This document shows positions 18,836-27,386 of a stretch of DNA of 64,000 nucleotides, piece after piece. The position numbers were made by a program, and so were the translations under genes. Where the stretch lies: the NCBI RefSeq assembly GCF_019352895.1, contig NZ_JAAAFX010000004.1, positions 2,220,245-2,284,244 of the forward strand. The letters run 5' to 3'. The DNA comes from Variovorax boronicumulans (GTDB lineage: Bacteria; Pseudomonadota; Gammaproteobacteria; Burkholderiales; Burkholderiaceae_C). The notes under the pieces are model-generated. The model was not told the DNA's origin. It ran no database searches and saw only the letters and a list, made by a program, of their open reading frames with translations. How positions within the stretch are numbered: the first letter of the stretch is position 1; each line of letters starts with the position of its first letter.

Positions 18836-19564
18836 ATGACCGCATCGCTTTCGATCGAGAACCTTCACGCCGGCTACCACGGCAAGAACATCCTGCATGG
18901 CGTCGCGCTGGAACTGCCCGCGGGCGGCGCCCTGACCATCATCGGCCCGAACGGGTCCGGCAAGTCGACCCTGCTCAAGGCGGTGGTGGGCCTGCTGCCG
19001 CCCTCGGAGGGCCGCCTGCTGCTCGCCGGGCAGGACATCAGCCGGCTGGACGCGCCCGCGCGGGCGCAACGCGGCATGGCCTACGTGCCGCAGGAGAACA
19101 ACGTGTTCCGCAACATGGACGTGGCGGACAACCTGCGCATGAGCGGCGAGTTCCTGCAGTCCGCGCGCGCCGCATCGCCGCTGCGCGCGCGCATGGACGC
19201 CATGCTCGAACTGTTCCCCGAACTGCGGCCGCACCTGCGAACCTCCGCGGGCCTGCTCAGCGGCGGCCAACGCCAGATGGTGGCGATGGCGTCCGCGCTC
19301 ATGCAATCGCCGGCGCTGCTGGTGCTCGACGAGCCCTCGGCCGGCCTGTCGCCGCGCAATGCCGAGCTGCTGTTCGTGGCCATCCACCGCATCCGCCAGA
19401 CCGGCGTCACGTTGCTGATGATCGAGCAGAACGTGCGGCTGGGCCTGTCGGTGGCCGACACCGGCCTGGTGCTGGTGGCCGGCAAGGTGCGGCGGCTGGG
19501 TGCCGCTGCCGAACTTGCGGCTGACCCCGGCCTGCACCACCTCTACCTGGGAAGCGGCCAATGA
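18836..19564 (+). CDS. ABC importer ATPase, LivF type
   Basis: Second ATPase of the importer, 242 residues. It has ENLHAGYHGKNILHGV, Walker A GPNGSGKST, MAYVPQENNVFRNMDVADNL, signature LSGGQRQMVAMASAL and Walker B LVLDEPSAGLSP, the usual LivF features. It begins at the base after the upstream stop and overlaps the permease gene by four bases (ATGA), so the block is translated together. Confidence 0.92.
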   Translation: MTASLSIENLHAGYHGKNILHGVALELPAGGALTIIGPNGSGKSTLLKAVVGLLPPSEGRLLLAGQDISRLDAPARAQRGMAYVPQENNVFRNMDVADNLRMSGEFLQSARAASPLRARMDAMLELFPELRPHLRTSAGLLSGGQRQMVAMASALMQSPALLVLDEPSAGLSPRNAELLFVAIHRIRQTGVTLLMIEQNVRLGLSVADTGLVLVAGKVRRLGAAAELAADPGLHHLYLGSGQ

Positions 19565-20421
19565 TGCAGCTCTTGTTCAACGGCCTGGTCTCGGGCATGT
19601 TGGTGGCCTTGCCGGCGTTGGCGCTGGCCCTCACGTTCAGCGTGCTGCGCTTCGCCAACTTCTCCATCGGCGCCATGCTGACCGTCGGCGCCTACCTGAT
19701 CTACTGGTGCAACACGGCCCTGGGCCTGAGCCTGCCGTGGGCCGCGGTCGTGGGCACCGGCCTGGCCGCGCTGCTGGCGGCCGCGATCGACTTCGTGGTG
19801 TACCGGCCCCTGCGCGACCGCTCGACGATCACCTTGCTGGTGGCCTCGATGGGCGTGTCCTTCGTGCTGGAGAACGCGGTGAGCTTTCTTGCGGGCAACA
19901 CCCCGGTCGGCTATGCGGTCGACGTGGCCCGCCCGCTGCGCTGGGCCGGGCTGCGGGTCAATCACGAGCAGTTGCTGGGCGCGGCGGTGAGCCTGGCCAG
20001 CCTGCTGCTCATCGGCCTGATCTTCGGCTACACCCGGCTCGGCCGCGCCATGCGGGCGGTGGCCGACAACCCGTCGCTGGCGGCCACGCGGGGCGTCTCG
20101 CGCCAGCGTGTGGTCACGATCACCTGGCTGCTGTCGGGCGCGCTGGCCGCCATCGCGGGCATGCTGATCGGGCTGGACACCACGCTCGACCCGCAGATGG
20201 GCTGGAACTACGTGCTGCCGGTCTTCGCGGCGGCGATCCTCGGTGGGTTGACCCATCCGCTGGCGGCCATTCCGGGCGCACTGGTGATGGGCGTGTTCGC
20301 CGAACTGGCCACGCTCGTGCTGCCGCCGCACTACCGCACGCTGGTCGCCTTCGGGGTGCTCAGCCTGCTGCTGGTGGTCCGGCCCTCCGGGCTGCTGGGT
20401 AGCAAATGGGTGCAGAAATGA
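19561..20421 (+). CDS. ABC importer permease, LivH type
   Basis: Inner-membrane permease of 286 residues with about eight helices. FNGLVSGMLVALPALALALTFSVLRFANFSIG, summarised here as the family start ending in FANFS, and RAVADNPSLAATRGV are LivH hallmarks, as is the late FAAAILGGLTHPLAAIPGAL segment. It forms the channel with the LivM-type permease that overlaps its end. Confidence 0.92.
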   Translation: MMQLLFNGLVSGMLVALPALALALTFSVLRFANFSIGAMLTVGAYLIYWCNTALGLSLPWAAVVGTGLAALLAAAIDFVVYRPLRDRSTITLLVASMGVSFVLENAVSFLAGNTPVGYAVDVARPLRWAGLRVNHEQLLGAAVSLASLLLIGLIFGYTRLGRAMRAVADNPSLAATRGVSRQRVVTITWLLSGALAAIAGMLIGLDTTLDPQMGWNYVLPVFAAAILGGLTHPLAAIPGALVMGVFAELATLVLPPHYRTLVAFGVLSLLLVVRPSGLLGSKWVQK

Positions 20422-21302
20422 CCACGTATCTCTTCTCCATCCTCGTGCTCGTGACCATCGCCAGCCTGGCGGGCCTGGCGCTCAACATGCAGTGGGGCCT
20501 GACGGGCCTGGTCAACTTCGGCCTGTTCGGCTTCTACATGCTGGCCGCCTACCTGTGCGCGCAGCTGGCGACGCAGCTGCACTGGAACCCGTGGCTGGCG
20601 ATGCTGGCCGCCGTTGCATTGACGGCCCTGGCCAGCGCGCTGGTGAGCCTGATCTCCATCCGCCTCTCGGAGGATTACCTGGCGATCGTCACGCTGGGTT
20701 TCGCCGAGAGCCTGAAGCTCGTGATCACCCACGAGTCCTGGCTCACGCGCGGCAGCCTGGGCATCTCCGCGATCCCGCGGCCGGTGGAGAACGACACGGC
20801 CTTCCTGCTGCTGGCGGTGCTCCTGCTGGCGCTGGTCTTCGCGGTGTTCGAACTCGTGGCGCGCTCGCCGCTGGGGCGCACCGCACGCGCGCTGCGCGAC
20901 GACCCGGTGGTGGTCGCGACGCTGGGCAAGAACGTGCTCGGCATGCGGCTCAAGCTCTTCGCACTGGGCGGCGCCGCCGTCGGCGTCGCGGGCTGCCTGC
21001 ATGCCTTCTACTACCGCTACATCGACCCCACGCAGTTCGGTCCGATCATCACGGCCTATGCCTTCATGGCCGTCATCATCGGCGGGCGGGGCAGCCATCG
21101 CGGCGTGCTGCTGAGCGCGGGCACGGTGATCCTGCTGCTGGAAGGCACGCGCTTCCTCAGCGACTACGTCTCGTGGCTGAGTCCCAGCCAGCTGGCCTCG
21201 CTGCGCCTGATGCTGATCGGCGTGGGATTGATCCTGATGCTGATCTACCGGCCGCAGGGGATGACGCGCGAGTACCGGTTGCGCAGCCGGCGGCCGGACT
21301 GA
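20418..21302 (+). CDS. ABC importer permease, LivM type
   Basis: Inner-membrane permease of about 294 residues. NMQWGLTGLVNFGLFGFYMLAAY and RALRDDPVVVATLGKNVLGMRL are LivM features; FMAVIIGGRGSHRGVLL forms the late conserved loop. Two starts are possible: ATG at 20406 or ATG at 20418. The second overlaps the LivH stop as ATGA and places a hydrophobic helix at the N-terminus, so I prefer it. Confidence 0.9.
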   Translation: MTTYLFSILVLVTIASLAGLALNMQWGLTGLVNFGLFGFYMLAAYLCAQLATQLHWNPWLAMLAAVALTALASALVSLISIRLSEDYLAIVTLGFAESLKLVITHESWLTRGSLGISAIPRPVENDTAFLLLAVLLLALVFAVFELVARSPLGRTARALRDDPVVVATLGKNVLGMRLKLFALGGAAVGVAGCLHAFYYRYIDPTQFGPIITAYAFMAVIIGGRGSHRGVLLSAGTVILLLEGTRFLSDYVSWLSPSQLASLRLMLIGVGLILMLIYRPQGMTREYRLRSRRPD

Positions 21303-21349
21303 TCGCGCGCCGCCGACGTCGTCGAAGAGGCGCGGGCAGAATAGGGCGG

Positions 21350-22243
21350 GTGAATTCCGCACCTTCCTTTCTCACCGCCACCACCGACGCCGACGCGCGC
21401 CGCCTGCTCGCGCAGATCGATGCGCGCGCCATCTCTCACGATGCCGAGCACGAAGGCGTGCGCGTGCGCTGGCGCCGCTTCGGCCCCGACAGTTCGACGC
21501 TGCCGCCGCTGGTGCTGCTGCACGGCGGCCATGGCAGCTGGATGCACTGGCTGCGCAACATCGAGGCGCTGTCGGCCGAGCGCGCGCTGTGGCTGCCCGA
21601 CATGCCGGGCTTCCACGACTCCGGCGTGCCACCGGCACCGGCCGCGGGCGAAGCCGCGATCGACCCGCTGCTGCGCGCGCTGGGCGGCACGCTCGACACG
21701 CTGATCGGCGTGGGCACCGTGATCGACCTCGGCGGCTTCTCCTTCGGCGGTTTGACCGCGGCGCAGTTCGCGGCCCGCCGCGGTGCGGTGCGCCGGATCG
21801 CGTTGATGGGCAGCGGCGGCCATGGCACGCTGCGCCGCATGACGGTCGAGATGATCAACTGGCGCGCCGCACCCGACCGCGCAGCGGAGATCGCCGCACT
21901 GCGCCACAACCTGGGTGCCCTGATGCTGCACGACCCCGCCGCGATCGATGCGCTGGCCTTCGCAATCCACGACATCTCCTGCCACGGCACGCGCTTTCGC
22001 AGCAAGGACGTCTCGCTCGCAGGCGGCCTGCAGGCGGCGCTGGCCACGCACGACGGTCCACAGCTGCTGGTCTGGGGCGAGTACGACGTCACGGCCGATC
22101 CGCGCCCGCTGGTGGCCGGGCTGGTCGCCCAGCACCCGCAGCGCCGCGGCGCGGTGATCGACGGCGCCGGGCACTGGGTGCAGTACGAACGCGCCGAGGA
22201 GACCAACCGGCTGCTGCGCGAGTTCTTCGGCGCGCCGGACTGA
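21350..22243 (+). CDS. Alpha/beta hydrolase
   Basis: Alpha/beta-fold hydrolase of 297 residues. The oxyanion-hole motif HGGHGSW is near residue 60, the nucleophile elbow GFSFGG near 130, a candidate acid in VWGEYD and the catalytic histidine in DGAGHWVQYE near the C-terminus. The start is a GTG at 21350; no ATG lies close to the conserved region. It follows the ABC importer by 47 bases on the same strand, so it is probably co-transcribed and could hydrolyse an ester or ring-cleavage product of that pathway. Convergent with the AtuA-like gene six bases away. Confidence 0.8.
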   Translation: MNSAPSFLTATTDADARRLLAQIDARAISHDAEHEGVRVRWRRFGPDSSTLPPLVLLHGGHGSWMHWLRNIEALSAERALWLPDMPGFHDSGVPPAPAAGEAAIDPLLRALGGTLDTLIGVGTVIDLGGFSFGGLTAAQFAARRGAVRRIALMGSGGHGTLRRMTVEMINWRAAPDRAAEIAALRHNLGALMLHDPAAIDALAFAIHDISCHGTRFRSKDVSLAGGLQAALATHDGPQLLVWGEYDVTADPRPLVAGLVAQHPQRRGAVIDGAGHWVQYERAEETNRLLREFFGAPD

Positions 22244-22249
22244 CGCGTT

Positions 22250-24043
22250 TCAGTCCAGCGGGATCGGCATGCCCAGCAGCAGCTGCGCCATGCCCTTGCC
22301 CATCGGGTCGGGCCGCAGCGAACTCGGGCCGCCGCCGTCGAGGGCCTCGGTCATGAAGAAGTTGAAGGCATGGAGTCCCGGCACCTCGTAGCGCGTGACC
22401 TCGCCGTGCACCAGGTGCGCGAGGTAGGCGCGCACGCGCTCGGGCGTGAGCACGCGGCGCAGCAGGGCCAGGTCCTCGGGGCGCCGCGCGATCACCGCGA
22501 TGTTCGAGGTGTCGCCCTTGTCGCCCGAGCGGCCGTAGGCCAGCGCGATCAGCGGCACCTGGCGCATCGCTGCGGCGGTCGCCATCAGCGGCGTACTGCC
22601 CGGCCCGGCGCTCGGTGAGGCGGCGCTCGGCCGCACCGGCTCGCCGCCACAGGGGATCGCCACGCTGTCCTGGCGATCGCCGATCACCACGCGTGGCGCG
22701 GGCAGGCGGTCTTTCGCCACGAGGCAGGAATACAACCGATAGCGTGGTTCCACCGCGGCGCGGCCGTTGAGCGTGAGCGCGCTGCCGCTGGTGGTGCCGG
22801 GCGCAAAGGACACGCCCGGCGCGCGCGCCTCGCGCGAAAAGATCTCCAGCGCCTCCTTGCGGGCATGCGTGACTGCGATGCGCGCGATCGCCTCGCGCAG
22901 CACGCTGGGCGCGGCGTGCGGGCCGTAGCTGTCCTCGGCACCGAGCACCGTGACCGCGCTGCGTTCGAAATCGCCCAGCCCCTTCTCGTGCAGCAGCCTG
23001 CGCACGCGGCCCAGCAGCGCGTCGCCGGTGCGGCGCGCCTTGGTCACGGCCTCGGCGCCGAACACCGAGACCTGCGCGGTGCAGCGCCAGCCTTGTTGGT
23101 AGGTCGCGGCCAGCTTGTAGGTCGGCGGCGGCGCCATGCCGCGCGCACCTGCCACGCGCACGCGGTCGGGGCCGGCGGCCACGGCCGTCACCTGGGTGAA
23201 GTCGCACACCACGTCGGGCAGCACGTAGCGCGCCGGGTCGCCGACCTCGTAGAGGATCTGCTCGCTGACCGTGGCCGGCGTCACGCAGCCGCCCGTGCCT
23301 TCGGGCTTGCAGACCACGAAGCCGCCCTCGGCATCGCATTCGACATATGGGTAGCCGATGTTCTCCCAGTCGGGCACCGAGGCCCAGTCGGTGAAGATGC
23401 CGCCCGTGGCCTGGGCGCCGCATTCGAGGATGTGGCCGGCCAGCGAGCCGGCCGCGAGGCGGTCATAGGCCTCGGCGCTCCAGCCGAACTCGTGGATCAG
23501 CACGCCCAGCGTGGTGGCGCTGTCGACGATGCGCCCGGTGACCACGATGTCCGCGCCCAGCGCCAGGGCGCGTGCGATCGGCAGCGCGCCCAGGTAGACG
23601 TTGGCGCTGTCGATGGCCTCGGGCATGGCCTCGCCGGTGTAGAAGTCGGGCGTCTGCTCGGCCGCCAGCGCGGGCAGCAGCGCCAGGCTGTCGTCGCCCT
23701 CGATGAAGGCGACGCGCGGCGCGCAGCCCAACTCCCTGGCGAGCGCCTCGATGGCCGCCGCGCAGCCGCGCGGGTTCAGGCCGCCCGCATTGGCCACCAG
23801 CCGGATGCCGCGTGCGAGGCAGCGCGGCAGGATCTCGCGCAGCGTCACCTCGACGAAGTCGCCCGCGTAGCCCAGCGCGGGATTCACCTTGCGCGCCTGG
23901 GCGAAGCTCGACAGCGTCATCTCCGCCAGGTAGTCGAACACCAGGTACTGCATGCCCTCGACGTCGACGAGCTGGCGCGGGCCGATCAGGCTGTCGCCGA
24001 TGAAGGCGCAGGCGCCGCCGATCTTCACGGTCTTGTGGTTCAT
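22250..24043 (-). CDS. AtuA-like acyclic terpene utilisation family protein (DUF1446)
   Basis: AtuA-family protein of 597 residues. VKIGGACAFIGDSLIGPRQLV opens the conserved N-terminal half, followed by RGIRLVANAGGLNPRGCAAAIE and GADIVVTGRIVDSATTLGVL. The C-terminal 110 residues (RSGDKGDTSNIAVIAR to the end) form the small second domain that in some species is a separate subunit, so this is the fused long form. AtuA is required for citronellol and geraniol breakdown in Pseudomonas, but many homologues in Burkholderiales have other, untested roles. It starts four bases after the Bug-protein stop, so the two are one operon. Confidence 0.82.
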   Translation of the reverse strand: MNHKTVKIGGACAFIGDSLIGPRQLVDVEGMQYLVFDYLAEMTLSSFAQARKVNPALGYAGDFVEVTLREILPRCLARGIRLVANAGGLNPRGCAAAIEALARELGCAPRVAFIEGDDSLALLPALAAEQTPDFYTGEAMPEAIDSANVYLGALPIARALALGADIVVTGRIVDSATTLGVLIHEFGWSAEAYDRLAAGSLAGHILECGAQATGGIFTDWASVPDWENIGYPYVECDAEGGFVVCKPEGTGGCVTPATVSEQILYEVGDPARYVLPDVVCDFTQVTAVAAGPDRVRVAGARGMAPPPTYKLAATYQQGWRCTAQVSVFGAEAVTKARRTGDALLGRVRRLLHEKGLGDFERSAVTVLGAEDSYGPHAAPSVLREAIARIAVTHARKEALEIFSREARAPGVSFAPGTTSGSALTLNGRAAVEPRYRLYSCLVAKDRLPAPRVVIGDRQDSVAIPCGGEPVRPSAASPSAGPGSTPLMATAAAMRQVPLIALAYGRSGDKGDTSNIAVIARRPEDLALLRRVLTPERVRAYLAHLVHGEVTRYEVPGLHAFNFFMTEALDGGGPSSLRPDPMGKGMAQLLLGMPIPLD

Positions 24044-24047
24044 CGCA

Positions 24048-25040
24048 TCAGTCCAGGGAAATCTGCAGTTGCCGGATCAGGTCGCCGTTGACCTTGGCTT
24101 CCTGCGCGATGAAGCGCGCGAATTCCGCGGGCGTGCTGCCCACGGGCTCGGTGCTGATGGCCGCGAGTCGGGTGCGCAACTCGGCGCCCTTCATCACGGT
24201 CGCGATCTCGCCGGCCAGCCGCTGCACGATGGCCGGCGGCGTGCGCGCCGGCGCCATCACGCCGGCCCAGGCATAGGTCACGAGCTCGGGATGACCCAGC
24301 TCCTTGAGGCTGGGCACCTCGGGCAGCAGCGGCGAGCGGTCCTGCCCGGTCACGGCCAGCGCCGTGAGCTTGCCCGGGCGGATGTGCGGGCCCATGGCCG
24401 AGATCGCATCGAACATGAAGCCCACGCGGCCGCTGACCAGGTCGGTGGTTGCGTCGGCCGTGCCCTTGTAGGGCACGTGCATCGTGCCCTTCATGCCGGT
24501 GGTGCGCGCGAAGCGCTCGCCCAGCAGGTGCGCGGCCGAGCCCACGCCGCTGCTGGCGAAGCTCTGCGGCGCATTGGCATCGCCGCCCGAGCGCACCAGG
24601 TCGTCGAGCGTGCGCAGGCCCGGGCGCGCCGTGACCAGCACCAGCGAGGTCCGCGTGAGCTGCGCGACGGGCGCGAGGTCGGCGGGCTTGTAGGGCAGGC
24701 TGCGGTAGAGCGCCTCGTTGTTGGCATAGGCGCCGATCACCACCAGCAGCGTGTAGCCGTCCGGTGCGGCCTTGGCCACGGTGTCGGTGCCCAGGATGCT
24801 GTTGGCGCCGGGCTTGTTGTCGATCACCACCGGCTGGCCCAGCCGGGCCGAGACCTCCTTCATGACATCGCGCGCAATGATGTCGGTGTTGCCGCCGGCC
24901 GGATAGGGCACCACGACGCGGATCGGCCGGTTCGGGTAGGCCTCCTGCGCGCCGGCCCCTCCGATGCCGACGGTGGCCAGGACGGCGAGGGCTGCAACGC
25001 GCAGCGCGCCGCGCGCCCGGTGGGCGGATGTCTTGTGCAT
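24048..25040 (-). CDS. Bug-family (TctC-like) periplasmic binding protein
   Basis: Bug/TctC-type binding protein of 330 residues. A signal peptide ends near GGAGAQ, followed by YPNRPIRVVVPYPAGGNTDIIAR, of which the PYPAGGNTD core is the family hallmark, then IDNKPGANSILGTDTVAKAAPDGYTLL. Bug proteins bind carboxylates such as citrate, nicotinate or glutamate. No TctA/TctB membrane genes lie nearby, which is common in Burkholderiales, where Bug proteins far outnumber transporters. GGAGAC lies upstream of the ATG. It probably reports or delivers the substrate of the AtuA-like protein. Confidence 0.9.
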   Translation of the reverse strand: MHKTSAHRARGALRVAALAVLATVGIGGAGAQEAYPNRPIRVVVPYPAGGNTDIIARDVMKEVSARLGQPVVIDNKPGANSILGTDTVAKAAPDGYTLLVVIGAYANNEALYRSLPYKPADLAPVAQLTRTSLVLVTARPGLRTLDDLVRSGGDANAPQSFASSGVGSAAHLLGERFARTTGMKGTMHVPYKGTADATTDLVSGRVGFMFDAISAMGPHIRPGKLTALAVTGQDRSPLLPEVPSLKELGHPELVTYAWAGVMAPARTPPAIVQRLAGEIATVMKGAELRTRLAAISTEPVGSTPAEFARFIAQEAKVNGDLIRQLQISLD

Positions 25041-25192
25041 GTCTGTTGTCTCCGTTGCCAGCGTCTGGTGCGCCGGGAGAAGACCGGTCGCGTTGCGCTG
25101 TGCGGCCCATTATGGAAATCGGCCGGCCGCGCGGCCAGACCTATCATGGGGTTTTGCGATAACGATCTGGAATCGACCGCCGACCCTCCGCC

Positions 25193-26125
25193 ATGCAGCT
25201 CAAGGACCTCCAATCGTTCAGGATCGTGGCCGAACTGGGCAACCTGCACAGCGCGGCCGACGTGCTGGGCGTGACGCAGCCGGCCCTGTCCAAGGCCATC
25301 CAGCGGCTCGAGACTTCGCTGGGCGTGCGGCTGTTCGAGCGCACGCCGCGCGGCGTGGCACTGACCGCCATCGGCCAGGCGCTGTACGCGCGCAACCTGC
25401 GGCTGGGCCAGATGGTCGACGACATGCGCCAGGAGGTGCAGGACCTCAAGACCGGTCAGTCGGGCGAGCTGCGCATCGGCACGGTGCCGGCCGTGGTCGA
25501 GTCGGTCGTGACGCCGGTGCTGGCCTCCTTCCTGGGCGCGCCGCGCGATGTGCGCTTCCAAGCGCACGTGCAGCTCAGCGGCGTGCTGATGCACCAGCTC
25601 GAGACCGGCCTGCTCGACTTCGCGATCGCCGCGGTGCAGGACCCGACGCCGGCCGCGCTGTCCTGCGTGGTGCTGGGCGAGCAGCAGTCCTTCGTGGTCG
25701 CGCGCAAGGGCCACCCCTTGCACCGCCGCCCCTTCACCCTGCAGGACATGGCCAGCCAGCCCTGGGCGCTGCCGCCATCGAACATCGCGTTGCGCGTGTG
25801 GGTCGAATCGATGTTCGCCGAAGCGGGCATCGAGATGCCGGCCGCCTTCCTGCAGACCGATGCCTCGCCCGCGGTGTTCGCGCCACTGGTGCGCACCAGC
25901 AACCTGCTCACAGTGATGACCGCGGATTCGCTGGGCGCGAGCACCGGCGCGGGCCTCGCGGCCTTGCCCGCGCCGGCCCCGGTGTGGGCGCTGCAGATCG
26001 GCCTGTTCTGGCGCCGCAACGCCTACTTCTCGGCCGTGATGAAGGACTTTCGCGACCAGGTGGTCGCGGTGTTCAGTGCGCGCGATGCGGGCCTGGACCG
26101 CCAGCCGCCGAAGGCCGGGCGCTGA
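25193..26125 (+). CDS. LysR-family regulator next to the Bug/AtuA operon
   Basis: LysR regulator of 310 residues with the helix-turn-helix LGNLHSAADVLGVTQPALSKAI, given here by its core ADVLGVTQPALSKAIQRLE, and an effector domain from about residue 90. It is divergent from the Bug gene. The 152-base gap has an imperfect TATC-N12-GATA element at 25142-25161 near the LysR start that could be its site. Convergent with the MFS gene downstream. Confidence 0.88.
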   Translation: MQLKDLQSFRIVAELGNLHSAADVLGVTQPALSKAIQRLETSLGVRLFERTPRGVALTAIGQALYARNLRLGQMVDDMRQEVQDLKTGQSGELRIGTVPAVVESVVTPVLASFLGAPRDVRFQAHVQLSGVLMHQLETGLLDFAIAAVQDPTPAALSCVVLGEQQSFVVARKGHPLHRRPFTLQDMASQPWALPPSNIALRVWVESMFAEAGIEMPAAFLQTDASPAVFAPLVRTSNLLTVMTADSLGASTGAGLAALPAPAPVWALQIGLFWRRNAYFSAVMKDFRDQVVAVFSARDAGLDRQPPKAGR

Positions 26126-26141
26126 CGGCGGCCGGGGCGCG

Positions 26142-27386
26142 TCAGGCGCGGCCTTCCCACACCGCCTCCGCGATCCGGTGGCGGCTGCGAAGGGACAACA
26201 CCACGACCCCGGCCATCGCCGCCGACAGGAACAGCAGCATGCCGACCGCCCCCGTGCGATCCAGCAGCAGCCCGGCGAGCAGGGGCACCGCGAGCCGGCT
26301 CAGCGAGAACAGGCTGGCCTGCGTGCCGTAGTCGACGGCCTCGCGCGCGCGGCGCGTGAAATGCATCATCAGGCCGAAGGCCAGCGTGGCGGCGCACCCC
26401 ATCGCGACCGCGACCAGCAGCGCGGCGCAGACCAGCATGGCCGGTCCGGCCTGCAACGCCACGGCGAGCGTCAGCGCCGCGAGCGCCGCGAAGCTCAGGC
26501 CGGCGCAAGCCGGCACGGCGCGCGACAGGCCGGCGGATCGGATCAGCCTGGCGGCCAGCAGGCTCGCCACGGCCGCCACCAGCCCGCCCCCCACGCCAAC
26601 CACCAGCGCCACGTCGCGCACCGCGAAGCCATGGTCGAGCAGCAGCGGCTTCAAATAGAACCACGCGGCACCGATGAAGGGAAAATACAGCAACAGCAGC
26701 GCGGTCCATGGGCGGGCCGCCGGCTGCGCGAGGTAGTCGCGGAAGTCCCGCAGGCGCAGGCCTTCGGGCGCGCTCAAAGACGTGCCCACGGGCGATGCCG
26801 CGGGCTCGTGCACCAGGCACAGCCCGATCGCGCCCGCGACCAGGCCCCCGGCCATCAGCCAGAAGGGCGCGCGCCAGCCCCAGCGCGCCTGCACCAGCAG
26901 CATCAGGCCGCCGCCGACGATCGCGCCCATCGACAGCGCGGCCGAGCGGATGCCGCCCGCGCGCAGGCGCTGCAATGCCGGAAGCAGCTTGATGGCCAGC
27001 GCGTTCACGGGGATGTCGGCCCAAGTGGCCAGCAAGGCGGCCAGCAGCGCGAGCCCGAAGAGTTCGGCCCGGCTCGACAGCAGTTCCTGCCGCCCGACCA
27101 GGCACAGCACGAGCGCGAAGGCCATGCAGAGCAGCACCGCCCAGGCCTGGTAGCGGCCGGTGCGCACACCGCCGAGGCGGTAGCGCTCGACCGGCGCGGC
27201 CAGCAGGAACTTGAAGACCGCCGGCACGCCCGCGAGCTGGAACAGGCCGATGTCGACGCCCGACCAGCCGTGCTGCCGCATGATCAGCGGCAGGCCCAGC
27301 CACAGGTAGACGCTGGGCGCGGTGAGCGCCAGGTTGAGCCAGCCGAACAGGGCCTGGTGCAGGCCATCGCGCAAGCGCTCGTTCAC
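26142..27386 (-). CDS. MFS importer resembling RhtX/FptX siderophore transporters
   Basis: Twelve-helix MFS-type protein of 414 residues. WSGVDIGLFQLAGVPAVFKFLLAAPVERY is close in layout to the first helices of the RhtX/FptX siderophore and AmpG-like permeases, shown by its AVFKFLLAAPVER core, and GLMMHFTRRAREAVDYGTQASLFSL repeats the pattern late in the protein. The start is a GTG at 27386 that overlaps the methyltransferase stop (GTGA). It is the last gene of an operon with a methyltransferase and a TonB receptor, so it probably carries a ferric-siderophore or other chelate across the inner membrane. Confidence 0.75.
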   Translation of the reverse strand: MNERLRDGLHQALFGWLNLALTAPSVYLWLGLPLIMRQHGWSGVDIGLFQLAGVPAVFKFLLAAPVERYRLGGVRTGRYQAWAVLLCMAFALVLCLVGRQELLSSRAELFGLALLAALLATWADIPVNALAIKLLPALQRLRAGGIRSAALSMGAIVGGGLMLLVQARWGWRAPFWLMAGGLVAGAIGLCLVHEPAASPVGTSLSAPEGLRLRDFRDYLAQPAARPWTALLLLYFPFIGAAWFYLKPLLLDHGFAVRDVALVVGVGGGLVAAVASLLAARLIRSAGLSRAVPACAGLSFAALAALTLAVALQAGPAMLVCAALLVAVAMGCAATLAFGLMMHFTRRAREAVDYGTQASLFSLSRLAVPLLAGLLLDRTGAVGMLLFLSAAMAGVVVLSLRSRHRIAEAVWEGRA

